This document shows, one piece after another, positions 25,304 through 33,119 of a stretch of 36,450 bases of DNA. The notes under the pieces are model-generated. The model was not told the DNA's origin. It made no database searches and was given only the letters and a program-made list of their open reading frames with translations. Position numbers and translations under genes: made by a program. This stretch comes from Acidobacteria bacterium 13_1_20CM_3_53_8 (lineage in GTDB: Bacteria > Acidobacteriota > Blastocatellia > Pyrinomonadales > Pyrinomonadaceae): the NCBI GenBank assembly GCA_001920415.1, contig MNJR01000077.1:1-36450 (forward strand). Direction: 5' to 3'. How positions within the stretch are numbered: the stretch's first letter is position 1; the number at the start of each line of letters is the position of its first letter.

Positions 25304-25400
25304 AGGAAGAGAGATTATCCACGCGCGTCACACGAAACCTCACGAAATAGAGGCCGCTTAGTGAAGTTTCGTGTGGCGCGCGTGGATAATCTCTCTTCCT
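25304..25400. repeat. Long inverted repeat, 35-bp arms
   Basis: Arms 25304-25338 and 25366-25400 match over 35 positions with a single T-G mismatch (AGGAAGAGAGATTATCCACG...); the inner TCAC/GTGA extends the stem. The sequence is unrelated to the other repeats. It begins 50 bases after the VWFA stop and may end that transcript. Confidence 0.8.
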
Positions 25401-25581
25401 TTCTTTATCCTGCAATCCGATATAATCTCTATCATTACAGTAGCTTAGACCCTTAACCAACCTGCTCGCTAAAATCCTTCCGTAAATCGAAGGTGTCAAA
25501 ATTGACAGTCCGCACTTGAGATTTAGCCCTGTGGGTGTCAAAATGCCACCTCTTTCGCCGATGTATACGGTGTGAGTCTGT

Positions 25582-25610
25582 CTGACGCGCGAGCCGAAAT
25601 TTTTTATAAC
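25582..25610 (+). promoter_or_regulatory. Possible promoter of the radical SAM gene
   Basis: CTGACG at 25582-25587, a 17-base spacer and TATAAC at 25605-25610. It would give a leader of about 270 bases. The GGTGTCAAAAT direct repeats lie 40-90 bases upstream and might be regulator sites. Confidence 0.35.
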
Positions 25611-25889
25611 AATCAGAATGCGCGCGAGGGATGTTAAGATCAACTATTTCTCCACTTAGTTTTATTTTATCTTGGCGGCACAGGCATTGCTCTTGTGAGA
25701 CTGCCGGTCTGCTGTTCGCGTATAAGAGCAAGCTCAGGGATTAAGCTCATACAAATTCAGTTCTTTCCCTTCAACTGAGCCAGCCCATGCGAACTCAATC
25801 GGCATCAAAGCCCCTTTCGTCATCGGCGGCGTATACGGTAAAAAATTGCGCTGGACGGAAATCAAAATTCAGGTAGAAAAGGAAAAGAG

Positions 25890-27929
25890 ATGCGACCGAT
25901 TAAACATGCTGAGAGAGGATTGACATTCGTCGCAGGTCGTCTGTTCAATACAATTCAGTTCTTCAATAAGTACAAGCCCAATCCATCATTCACACCTAAA
26001 TGGTCTGACAAGCCGCTTCTGAAATCGTGGCAGAAGAGTAAGCCGACTTTGGGTTGGCCGCGCACGACCGACAGCCTTTGTCCGCAGTGCGTAATAGAAG
26101 CGCGCGAAGAGATCATAAGCGGCAAACGGGAAGTGACAGACCTTTTGAACGAGAAGGTCGGCGAGATTAAAGCGCAGATCATAGAGCGCGATGGACAAAT
26201 CTGGATGGTGAAGGACTGCCCCATTCACGGTCACATCGAAGACCTCATGGCGATTGATTCAAAGTTCCTTACGCACATCGAAGCCATGTTCCCCGGTCGC
26301 GACATTCCTGCGCACAACGACGAGACGCTGCACAATCACGGCTCATCAACCATCAAGTACGGTCGCGGCGCAGTTCTTACAGTTGACCTGACGAACCGCT
26401 GCAACATGATGTGCGATCCTTGCTTCATGGACGCAAATCAGGTTGGGTTTGTTCATGAACTAAGCATGGATGATGTTAAAGAAATTCTGGACAACGCCAT
26501 CTCCATCAAGCCGCGCCGCCAGATGTCCGTGCAGTTTTCAGGCGGCGAGCCAACGATTTCGCCGCACTTCATAGAGGCGATCCGTTACTCGCGTAAAGTC
26601 GGTTACAACTCTGTGCAGGCCGCGACCAACGGAATTGAGTTCGCTAAATCGAAAGAGTTCTGCCGTCAGGCTGCCGAAGCAGGTTTGCGCTATGTCTATC
26701 TGCAATTCGACGGAATCGGCAACGATGCGAACGCGCATCGTCAGGTCGGCAATCTATTCGACGTGAAGCTTCGCGCCATTAACAATCTGCACGAGGCTGG
26801 CGTAGAGATAGTTCTTGTAACGACGCTGGTGAACGGCATCAACAACGATCAGGTCGGCTCGATCATTCGCTTCGCGCTCGAAAATCCGAAAAAAATTGCT
26901 TTTCTTTCGTTCCAGCCCGTTTCATTCACAGGCCGCGATGAAGAGATAACACCGGATCGTCGTATGCAGCAGCGTTACACGCTGTCGCACCTGGCGCATG
27001 ATGTAAAGAATCAGGTGGGCATCACAGAGCCTACACGCGACTGGTTCCCGCTCTCTCTGATGGGCGCGTTCGCGGACTTCGCAGACCTGGTTCACGGCCC
27101 GGAAGCCGAGTGGGGACAGGTCTCCTGCGGCTGCCACCCGAACTGCGGCGTCGGAACTGCCGTGATGATTGATAAAGAACTAAAAGAGATGCGCCCTGTG
27201 CCGGAATTTCTGAACATTCCGAACCTGGTCAGTGACATGCGTAAGATCACGGACGCGGCGCGCAGCAAGTGGATGTCGAATTTGATGATGGGTCTGGCGC
27301 TTCTTAAACATTATAACCCGTACAAGTCGCCTTCGCAGTTCACGCTCTACGAGCTTTTCAAGAAATTCGACAAGTCATTCGGTCTGACTGGCAAGGACTA
27401 CGGTCGAGTTGATGGTAAACGTTCAAAAGATGACATAGAGAAGCGTCGCTCTGATCGCTGGAATTTTCTGTTCATAGCAGGCATGTGGTTCCAAGACCTC
27501 TTCAACTACGACTTTCGCCGCACAGAGATGTGCATTATCCCTTACGGCACGCAGGAAGGCGAAATATCTTTTTGCGCTTACAACACTGGCATAGGCTGGC
27601 GCAACATCATAGAGCACATGCACCAGAACGCGACCGTAGCCAAGTGGTATAAAGAGCACGGTCGTCACGAAGTCTTCGCAGGCGGCAAGGACGTTCCGCT
27701 AAACGAGAAGGCGCACAACATGATTCTAAACGAGGTTGACATACAGCGACCGAACAAGCCGCACATGGAAGGGCCTAAGACGGCTGCTGAAGAGATGCAG
27801 ATGATGAGAAAGCTTTATCAGGAGATGATCTTGAAGAAGAATAACATCAAGGCGGACGCTCCCGTTCAGATCAAGGGGCTTAGTCGTCAGAAGAAGTCGG
27901 AAGAGCAAGAAGCTGTTCCGGTCGGATAA
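25890..27929 (+). CDS. Large radical SAM protein with extra cysteine regions
   Basis: A 679-residue enzyme. The N-terminal region carries SLCPQC and, about 60 residues later, DCPIHGH, a probable metal knuckle. The radical SAM core starts at TVDLTNRCNMMCDPCF (CxxxCxxC, near residue 170) and continues with SVQFSGGEPTISPHF. A further cysteine group, SCGCHPNCGVG, near residue 415, could bind an auxiliary cluster. This layout resembles the MJ0619/Tes group and related bacterial proteins tied to coupling of lipid chains (tetraethers, membrane-spanning diabolic acids), which Acidobacteria are known to make. The family match is from motif layout only; substrate is unproven. GGAAAAG precedes the ATG. 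Confidence 0.85.
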   Translation: MRPIKHAERGLTFVAGRLFNTIQFFNKYKPNPSFTPKWSDKPLLKSWQKSKPTLGWPRTTDSLCPQCVIEAREEIISGKREVTDLLNEKVGEIKAQIIERDGQIWMVKDCPIHGHIEDLMAIDSKFLTHIEAMFPGRDIPAHNDETLHNHGSSTIKYGRGAVLTVDLTNRCNMMCDPCFMDANQVGFVHELSMDDVKEILDNAISIKPRRQMSVQFSGGEPTISPHFIEAIRYSRKVGYNSVQAATNGIEFAKSKEFCRQAAEAGLRYVYLQFDGIGNDANAHRQVGNLFDVKLRAINNLHEAGVEIVLVTTLVNGINNDQVGSIIRFALENPKKIAFLSFQPVSFTGRDEEITPDRRMQQRYTLSHLAHDVKNQVGITEPTRDWFPLSLMGAFADFADLVHGPEAEWGQVSCGCHPNCGVGTAVMIDKELKEMRPVPEFLNIPNLVSDMRKITDAARSKWMSNLMMGLALLKHYNPYKSPSQFTLYELFKKFDKSFGLTGKDYGRVDGKRSKDDIEKRRSDRWNFLFIAGMWFQDLFNYDFRRTEMCIIPYGTQEGEISFCAYNTGIGWRNIIEHMHQNATVAKWYKEHGRHEVFAGGKDVPLNEKAHNMILNEVDIQRPNKPHMEGPKTAAEEMQMMRKLYQEMILKKNNIKADAPVQIKGLSRQKKSEEQEAVPVG

Positions 27930-27954
27930 AATCGTTCGGGCTTTGGTTACATCC

Positions 27955-27996
27955 CATGAACCCTGCGAAGATTTTCTACCTTTCGCAGGGTTCATG
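27955..27996 (+). terminator. Hairpin after the radical SAM gene
   Basis: Perfect 15-bp arms CATGAACCCTGCGAA (27955-27969) and its complement (27982-27996) around a T-rich loop. The stem is strong but has no T-run after it. It lies 25 bases beyond the stop codon, just before the promoter of the bS21 gene. Confidence 0.5.
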
Positions 27997-28001
27997 TGCG
28001 C

Positions 28002-28031
28002 TTGACCAAAACCATTTAGGGCGTGTTAAAT
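28002..28031 (+). promoter_or_regulatory. Probable promoter of the bS21 gene
   Basis: TTGACC at 28002-28007, an 18-base spacer and TTAAAT at 28026-28031. Transcription would start about 50 bases before the bS21 start codon. It directly follows the hairpin at 27955-27996. Confidence 0.5.
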
Positions 28032-28090
28032 TGTAGTTTAAGAGGAAAATCCCCTTAAGCTTAATTTCAAACTTTAGAGATGGAGAGAGA

Positions 28091-28294
28091 ATGGCGATAG
28101 TTAATGTCAATCAGGGCGAGTCAATAGAGAGTGCGCTTCGTCGCTTCAAACGCAAGGTGATGACCGAAGAGATTATTAAGGACGCGAAGAAGCACGCTTT
28201 CTTTATGCCGCCGGGTCAGAAGGCGAAATTGAAATCCGCGCTCGCGCGCAAGCGTAACAAGAAGAAAGGCCGCCCGCGCATCAGCCGCGATTAG
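28091..28294 (+). CDS. rpsU: 30S ribosomal protein bS21
   Basis: A 67-residue, very basic protein: MAIVNVNQGESIESALRRFK at the start, EIIKDAKKHAFFMPPGQKAK in the middle and a Lys/Arg-rich tail. It matches S21, which sits on the 30S platform near the 3' end of 16S rRNA and helps start translation. The length is normal. GGAGAGA precedes the ATG. It has its own promoter-like sequence and stands apart from other ribosomal genes, as rpsU commonly does. Confidence 0.93.
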   Translation: MAIVNVNQGESIESALRRFKRKVMTEEIIKDAKKHAFFMPPGQKAKLKSALARKRNKKKGRPRISRD

Positions 28295-28519
28295 TCGCGC
28301 CCGCATGCCGCTCGTGCCTCTTATCTTGTCGCGCGAGATGGGCGTGCCGCCGCCTCACCGTTCATCCAAACCCCCGCATAGTGTGAAGAGGAAGCTTACG
28401 GCGCTCGCCGAGCGTGAATAGAATTTACGTCCGCCGTCTTCCAAGGCGTGTGGTTTGTCTTTAACACGAGAGGCTAGCTCGGGCGCGATTTTTCGCAAGA
28501 ACCGGGCTTTGACTAAAGC

Positions 28520-29287
28520 ATGACGCGAATCCTGCTAACGAATGATGACGGAATTCACTCCGACGGCCTCATAAAATTGGAAGAGGCTCTGCGCGAGGTG
28601 GGCGAGGTCTACGTTGTAGCGCCCGCCGCCGAGATGAGTGGAGCGTCGCACAGTTTGACGCTCGCTCGTCCGCTTCGCATACGCCAAGTGGACGAGCGCC
28701 ACTGGACTGTTGACGGCACTCCGACGGATTGCGTCACGCTCGCATTGAATAAAATTTTGAGCGCGGAACAACTCCCGAACATCTGCGCATCAGGCATCAA
28801 TCACGGCGGCAATCTGGGCGACGATGCGACCTATTCAGGCACGGTCGCTGGCGCGCTCGAAGCTACTATCTTGGGCGTGCCGGGGCTGGCGTTCAGTCTT
28901 GTGGCGCGCGAGCACTTCAATTTCACAGATGCCGCGCGTTTCGCCGTGACGGCTCTTCAGAAGGTTCTAAAAGAGGGGCTGCCGGACGGGACTCTTCTGA
29001 ACATAAATATTCCGCCCGGCGAAGTTAAAGGAGTGCGCGTTACACGGCAAGGTATCAAAAACGCGCGTCCTGTAATTACAGAGCATATAGACCCGCGCGG
29101 CAAACCATATTTCTGGATCGGCGAAGAGTATTTCAATTCGAGCGCGGAGGACGGCACGGATTACCGCGCCATAGAGCAGGGCTATGTCTCCGTCACACCT
29201 TTGTGCAGCGACATGACGGATCACCAAGCGCTCACCTCTCTGGATACTTGGAACTACATACGCGCAGGCGAAGTGCTGCACAGTTAA
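28520..29287 (+). CDS. surE: 5'-nucleotidase SurE
   Basis: A 255-residue metal-dependent phosphatase acting on nucleoside 5'-monophosphates (and in some species polyphosphate). Family motifs are RILLTNDDGIHSDG (metal-binding Asp pair at residues 9-10), APAAEMSGASHSLTL, VDGTPTDCVTLAL and SGINHGGNLGDDATYSGTVA. The C-terminal domain is complete. Downstream is the gene for protein-L-isoaspartate methyltransferase; surE and pcm are neighbours in many bacteria and both matter in stationary-phase survival. The gap between them is filled by an inverted repeat. Confidence 0.95.
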   Translation: MTRILLTNDDGIHSDGLIKLEEALREVGEVYVVAPAAEMSGASHSLTLARPLRIRQVDERHWTVDGTPTDCVTLALNKILSAEQLPNICASGINHGGNLGDDATYSGTVAGALEATILGVPGLAFSLVAREHFNFTDAARFAVTALQKVLKEGLPDGTLLNINIPPGEVKGVRVTRQGIKNARPVITEHIDPRGKPYFWIGEEYFNSSAEDGTDYRAIEQGYVSVTPLCSDMTDHQALTSLDTWNYIRAGEVLHS

Positions 29288-29294
29288 TGAAAGG

Positions 29295-29406
29295 GGTAAA
29301 TGGATAAAAACAGTTTTCAGTTTACAGTTTTCAGTTTTAAGTAAAAGCATTTCGCTCTTCTTCTGAAAACTAAAAACTGTAAACCGAAAACTGTTCTCCA
29401 TTTACC
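29295..29406. repeat. AT-rich inverted repeat (CAGTTTTCAG family) with extra outer arms
   Basis: The core, 29310-29394, has CAGTTTTCAG words, an AAGTAAAAGCATTTCGC centre (close to the centre at 2121-2206) and complementary words. Outer GGTAAATGGA (29295) and TCCATTTACC (29397) also pair. It fills the surE-pcm gap. Confidence 0.8.
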
Positions 29407-29416
29407 ATTTACCATC

Positions 29417-30103
29417 TTGAGTTCGGTCCCGCAGCGTCCTTCCGATTTTGCCAACGAGTATCGAATCCCGCGCGAGCGCATGATCGTACGCCTGCGCGAC
29501 CATTACGGTATAAGGGACACGCGTGTGCTTGACGCTATGAACTCTGTGCCGCGCCACTTCTTCGTCCCGGACGCTTTGCAGCCGAGCGCTTACGGCGATC
29601 ATGCGTTGCCGATTGATGCAAACCAGACGATCTCGCAGCCTTATATAGTCGCGCGCATGACGGAGTTGCTGGAACTCAAAGGCGATGACCGCGTGCTTGA
29701 GATAGGCGCAGGCTCTGGCTACCAGACCGCAGTTCTTGCCAGAGTCGCCGGACAGGTCTTTGCAATCGAGCGTCTACCTGATCTTGCTCGTCAAGCTCAG
29801 GCGCGCATAAGACATCTTGGAATCTACAACGCAACTGTAAAATGTTTCGACGGAACGCTAGGCTGGAGCGCGCACGCGCCTTACGACGGCATCCTCGTCG
29901 CAGCCGGTGGCCCTGACGTGCCGGAGCCTCTGGTCGCGCAGTTGAAAGAAGGCGGACGACTCGTCATACCTGTGGGCGAGCGGCGCGATGCTCAGCATCT
30001 GATTCGCGTCGTTAAGACAGATAGAGGAATCAAACGCGAAGATCACGGAGCGTGCGCGTTCGTCCCTCTCATAGGACACTATGGTTGGGAAGAAAATAAG
30101 TGA
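29417..30103 (+). CDS. pcm: Protein-L-isoaspartate O-methyltransferase
   Basis: A 228-residue SAM-dependent methyltransferase that starts repair of isoaspartyl residues in aged proteins. The landmarks are YGIRDTRVLDAMNSVPRHFF, the substrate-side QTISQPYIVARMTELLEL, the SAM-binding loop VLEIGAGSGYQTAVLA and the post-motif AAGGPDVPEPLVAQLKEGGR. The start is uncertain: TTG at 29417 has no ribosome site and follows the repeat directly, while the ATG at 29480 (MIVRLRDHYGIRD) would give 207 residues, close to the E. coli protein. Its place next to surE fits. Confidence 0.94.
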   Translation: MSSVPQRPSDFANEYRIPRERMIVRLRDHYGIRDTRVLDAMNSVPRHFFVPDALQPSAYGDHALPIDANQTISQPYIVARMTELLELKGDDRVLEIGAGSGYQTAVLARVAGQVFAIERLPDLARQAQARIRHLGIYNATVKCFDGTLGWSAHAPYDGILVAAGGPDVPEPLVAQLKEGGRLVIPVGERRDAQHLIRVVKTDRGIKREDHGACAFVPLIGHYGWEENK

Positions 30104-30105
30104 CG

Positions 30106-30168
30106 AGAGCAGTTTTCAGTTTTCAGTAAAAGCTAGTTCGCTCCTTTCTGAAAACTGAAAACTGCTCT
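30106..30168. repeat. AT-rich inverted repeat (CAGTTTTCAG family)
   Basis: Perfect 21-bp arms AGAGCAGTTTTCAGTTTTCAG (stated as 30106-30126) and their complement (30148-30168) around a ~20-base centre. It is the cleanest member of the family in this window and lies between pcm and the DedA gene. Confidence 0.85.
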
Positions 30169-30189
30169 TAATCACTCGGAGAAAATTGT

Positions 30190-30843
30190 TTGATTGCAAG
30201 AATCATTGAGGCGCTTTCCGTCTTCATCATCTTTGTGATCTCCGCGCTTGGGTATTGGGGCGTGGTGCTTCTGATGGCGATTGAGTCTGCGTGTATCCCT
30301 CTGCCCTCTGAAGTGATAATGCCGTTTTCGGGTTATCTTGTTTACACCGGACGGTTCAATTTATGGTGGGTCTCGGTCGCCGGAGCAATAGGTTGCGTCG
30401 TTGGTTCGCTCATAGCCTACTGGGTCGGCATGTACGGTGGTCGCCCGCTCATAGAAAAATACGGGCGCTTCCTGCTCGTCTCGCGCCATGATCTTGATCT
30501 GGCAGACCGTTGGTTCTCGCGCTACGGCGAGGCTATAGTCTTCTTTAGTCGTCTTCTGCCTGCGGTTCGCACATTTATAGCTTTCCCGGCTGGCGTCGCG
30601 CGCATGAACTTGAAACGGTTCGTCATATACACTTTCGCTGGCTCGCTGCCCTGGTGTCTTGGTCTGGCCTACGTAGGCCAGAAGCTAGGCGAGCAGTGGA
30701 ACAAGACCGACACGCTCAAGACCTGGTTTCATCGCTTCGACTTTGTGATAGGAATTATCGTAGTCGTGGCTGCAATCTGGTGGGTCTGGCGACATCTCAA
30801 ACACTCTCGTGCAACTGATAGCAAAGGGCATGTCGAAGTTTAA
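30190..30843 (+). CDS. DedA family membrane protein
   Basis: A 217-residue inner-membrane protein of the DedA superfamily, whose members act in lipid-carrier (undecaprenyl phosphate or phosphatidylethanolamine) flipping and membrane homeostasis. Typical motifs are MAIESACIPLPSEVIMPFSG, GSLIAYWVGMYGGRP and the FFSRLLPAVRTFIAFPAGVA re-entrant segment with conserved Arg residues, followed by MNLKRFVIYTFAGSLPWC. Several hydrophobic segments and a membrane-spanning C-terminal helix (FVIGIIVVVAAIWWVW) are visible. The start is TTG at 30190, supported by GGAGA seven bases upstream. The exact substrate cannot be inferred. Confidence 0.92.
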   Translation: MIARIIEALSVFIIFVISALGYWGVVLLMAIESACIPLPSEVIMPFSGYLVYTGRFNLWWVSVAGAIGCVVGSLIAYWVGMYGGRPLIEKYGRFLLVSRHDLDLADRWFSRYGEAIVFFSRLLPAVRTFIAFPAGVARMNLKRFVIYTFAGSLPWCLGLAYVGQKLGEQWNKTDTLKTWFHRFDFVIGIIVVVAAIWWVWRHLKHSRATDSKGHVEV

Positions 30844-30918
30844 GCATTGAGCACTATCAAACAACTCGAATTTGACATGCTGCTGCTGCTCACTTAGAAT
30901 CAAAAACAGTTAGTAATC

Positions 30919-30997
<79 letters not shown>

Positions 30998-31016
30998 TTA
31001 ATTAAATCAACCATTT

Positions 31017-31040
31017 ACAGCGGCCAGCATTGGCCGCTGT
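31017..31040 (+). terminator. Probable terminator of tRNA-Pro
   Basis: ACAGCGGCCA and its complement form a 10-bp GC-rich stem around GCAT, 20 bases after the tRNA. It is followed by a pyrimidine-rich TCCTCTCTTATTCTT. Confidence 0.6.
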
Positions 31041-31067
31041 TCCTCTCTTATTCTTGGAATCTTCTAG

Positions 31068-31256
31068 CTGGCATCACCGACAGCCTCAGCGCTGCGTGAT
31101 GCTGCACGATGGCGAGAGTTGCAGCAAGGTCTGACGCCAGAGCAGGTAGAGAGCCTCAGTAAAGCGCTCAAAGCAATTGAGGATAGAAATAGCGCGGCGT
31201 TGCCCGCAATGACCCCAAAAAGTCTGTTTCACCCGAAAAATAGCTTACCTCAATAG
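31068..31256 (+). pseudogene. Possible gene remnant after tRNA-Pro
   Basis: An open frame of 62 codons with no ATG and no ribosome site, ending in TAG. Its content is protein-like and helical (SALRDAARWRELQQGLTPEQ, VESLSKALKAIEDRNSAALP), as if it were the C-terminal end of a gene whose front is missing. I cannot name the family. It may be debris of an element that integrated at the tRNA. It could also be chance coding-like sequence. Confidence 0.35.
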
Positions 31257-31307
31257 TCCCAGATTGATTTCAAAGGAGTTAGTAGGTCTTGCATAAAAAG
31301 TTGCATC

Positions 31308-32786
31308 CTACTCGCGCTTCTTGATGATGCTTCGCAAGCGTCTCTTTGTAGGCGTCCTCTTGTACAAGAGTCGCTTGTGCCTTGTGGTCAATAGGTGGCT
31401 GAGGCTTTGATGACTCAAGCCAAGCAGCTTAGCGGCGCGCGTCACGCTTCCCTTGCATTCCTCTAGAGCCTGTTCGATGAACCTTGCTTCTAACTCATAC
31501 ACTGCGCCGTGCAGTGTGAAGTTTCTGTCGAACAGGTTAATACCCGACAGCCTCTTAATCACTATGCGAGCGCACATCCTGAGTCGTGAGATGTCTTCGG
31601 CGTCCTGTGTGTCTTTGAGCATCTCATCGGCGCGGCGATATATTTCACATAGCTCCGTTTCAGCCAGTCGCCTAGCCCCGTGCTCTTCGATCATCGTTAA
31701 TGCAGCCAGCCCGGCGTTAGTGAGAGCGCCGGAGTCTTGAGCTACCCTCATGGCTTGCTGAAGTACGTTGATGGAGCTTTCATGGACTCCGAGCCTAGCC
31801 CATACGACGCCTTGAACAATCATCGCATCAGCAAGTAAAGCAAGCTCGCCGCCCTTCTCGAAGGTCTTAATCACGTTGGTGATGATGCGGTTTGCTTCAC
31901 TGTACTTCTTCTCAGCTACGAGCACACGCGCTCGCGTCTCATCAACCTGTGCCAAGTTGCCCGTGTCCTTAAGGGTGGTAAAGATTAACTGAGCACGATC
32001 TAGGTGTTCGTGCGCTTCCCTATAGCGCCCTAGCTTATAGAGCAGCATGGTGAGATTGTTCAGGTTAAGCGCACAGTACCTTTCATGCTTCGCCTGTTCA
32101 TAATGATAAATCGCGGCAGTGAATTCTATAATCGCTCTGTCCGCGTAGTCGGCTCGTCCTTCACCTGTAGCAAGCCTTCTGAGGATTAAGCCTTTTTGAC
32201 CGTGCCATCTTCCCTTGAGAGCATCGCTCGCAGAGTCAAAGACCGATTCTGCCTCTTTAAGAATGCTTAGAGCTTCATAATATCTGTTCTCGCTTATCTC
32301 AACCAGCGTGCGCCTAATCAAGATTTTAGCCTTTAACTCTGTATCAGCGTCCGTTAGAGGCTTCAGCGCTTCCCGCAATACTAAGCGAGCTTCGTCATAC
32401 GCGCCGAGACGCCAGTAGCAGATGCCGAGTTCGTACTGCGCCTCAGACGCCTTTTCATATCGTCCTTGAGATTGGAACTTGCGGAGCGCCTCAAAGAGTA
32501 GGTCTTTAGCTTGTTCCTGCGCGCCTGAGACATTCCGCACGCTGCCGAGCCAGCCCGTGAGCACGCCACATTGAAGCAGAACTTCTGCTGCTATCTCAGG
32601 TTTTAGCTTTTTAATTTCGGGTCTTTGTCCGATGCCTTGCCATAGATCACCTAAAGCCTCGCATGCAGCCTCATATTGTCCTGCCTGAATTAATTCAGCC
32701 GCGATGCGGCAACGCAGTAAGATGCGCTCGTTTGTGGTAAGGGAAGGGCTATCTAGTTCCTTCAGGTGTTTATCTGTTAAAGTCAT
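31308..32786 (-). CDS. TPR-repeat regulator with C-terminal Fis-type HTH
   Basis: A 492-residue soluble protein. At least five tetratricopeptide-like repeats fill residues ~80-370 (e.g. EAQYELGICYWRLGAYDEAR, NNLTMLLYKLGRYREAHEHL, ARVLVAEKKYSEANRIITNV, VQGVVWARLGVHESSINVLQ). The end is a Fis-type helix-turn-helix, ELEARFIEQALEECKGSVTR, then AAKLLGLSHQSLSHLL, with a very basic tail. It looks like a DNA-binding regulator that senses a ligand through its TPR superhelix. A divergent gene 117 bases away encodes a small secreted peptide, a plausible ligand precursor. The domain order is the reverse of known RRNPP peptide receptors. The ATG has no strong ribosome site. Confidence 0.8.
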   Translation of the reverse strand: MTLTDKHLKELDSPSLTTNERILLRCRIAAELIQAGQYEAACEALGDLWQGIGQRPEIKKLKPEIAAEVLLQCGVLTGWLGSVRNVSGAQEQAKDLLFEALRKFQSQGRYEKASEAQYELGICYWRLGAYDEARLVLREALKPLTDADTELKAKILIRRTLVEISENRYYEALSILKEAESVFDSASDALKGRWHGQKGLILRRLATGEGRADYADRAIIEFTAAIYHYEQAKHERYCALNLNNLTMLLYKLGRYREAHEHLDRAQLIFTTLKDTGNLAQVDETRARVLVAEKKYSEANRIITNVIKTFEKGGELALLADAMIVQGVVWARLGVHESSINVLQQAMRVAQDSGALTNAGLAALTMIEEHGARRLAETELCEIYRRADEMLKDTQDAEDISRLRMCARIVIKRLSGINLFDRNFTLHGAVYELEARFIEQALEECKGSVTRAAKLLGLSHQSLSHLLTTRHKRLLYKRTPTKRRLRSIIKKRE

Positions 32787-32808
32787 GTGAGGACAGCCTT
32801 TCTCTGCC

Positions 32809-32863
32809 TATGCCACTCTCTGGCATACACAACAACACCGCCGTAACCAAGCAGGTTCGGCGG
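32809..32863. promoter_or_regulatory. Two inverted repeats in the regulator/peptide divergent region
   Basis: TATGCCA-CTCTC-TGGCATA (32809-32827) is a perfect dyad with 7-bp arms. CCGCCGTAACC and GGTTCGGCGG (32838-32863) pair with one bulge. Both lie in the 117-base gap between the divergent TPR-HTH regulator and the secreted peptide gene and are candidate operator sites for the regulator. Confidence 0.4.
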
Positions 32864-32903
32864 CAACTTTGGTGAACTCTCATAAAGCGAAAGGTGTAAG
32901 GAG

Positions 32904-33119
32904 ATGAGTAAAACTATCCGAGCCTCTGTGCTGATTCTCCTACTAGCTTGCTCTGCTTACGCTGGCGATATGCAAAACGGCGTAACTGACTCGCCGCCAC
33001 CTCCACCGCCAAGCGCCGTTCAGGAACAGCCTACGGGCGGCGAAATGCAAAATGGAGTAGCGGACAGCCTCATGGAGACTGCGCTAACTCTGCTCGAAAG
33101 CGTGCTCGCGCTGCCGTAG
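32904..33119 (+). CDS. Small secreted peptide with repeated G-[DE]-MQNGV motif
   Basis: A 71-residue precursor. A signal peptide (SKTIRASVLILLLACSAYAG) with a signal-peptidase site after AYA would release a ~51-residue product. The product begins GDMQNGVTDS, runs through six prolines, then has a second copy GEMQNGVADS and a hydrophobic, helical C-terminus (LMETALTLLESVLALP). The near-perfect decapeptide duplication suggests the motif is the functional unit, possibly cut out as a signal. GGAG lies five bases before the ATG. It is divergent from the TPR-HTH regulator, the expected partner. No known family comes to mind; its function is inferred from context only. Confidence 0.75.
   Translation: MSKTIRASVLILLLACSAYAGDMQNGVTDSPPPPPPSAVQEQPTGGEMQNGVADSLMETALTLLESVLALP

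Larger units (their letters stand above)
25254..25889. other. Long intergenic region before the radical SAM gene
   Basis: 636 bases with no convincing gene. It contains a long inverted repeat (25304-25400), an 11-base direct repeat GGTGTCAAAAT at 25492-25502 and 25534-25544, and a possible promoter at 25582-25610. The minus-strand ORF through here overlaps the inverted repeat and the end of the VWFA gene and has no recognisable domain. Confidence 0.5.

Noticed and set aside
25002-25643. 213-codon minus-strand ORF over the end of the VWFA gene
   Set aside because: Runs opposite to a well-supported gene and through an inverted repeat; translation shows no family features.
28295-28519. Hidden small gene or RNA between bS21 and surE
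   Set aside because: No coding frame with a ribosome site and no convincing stem-loop; left unannotated.
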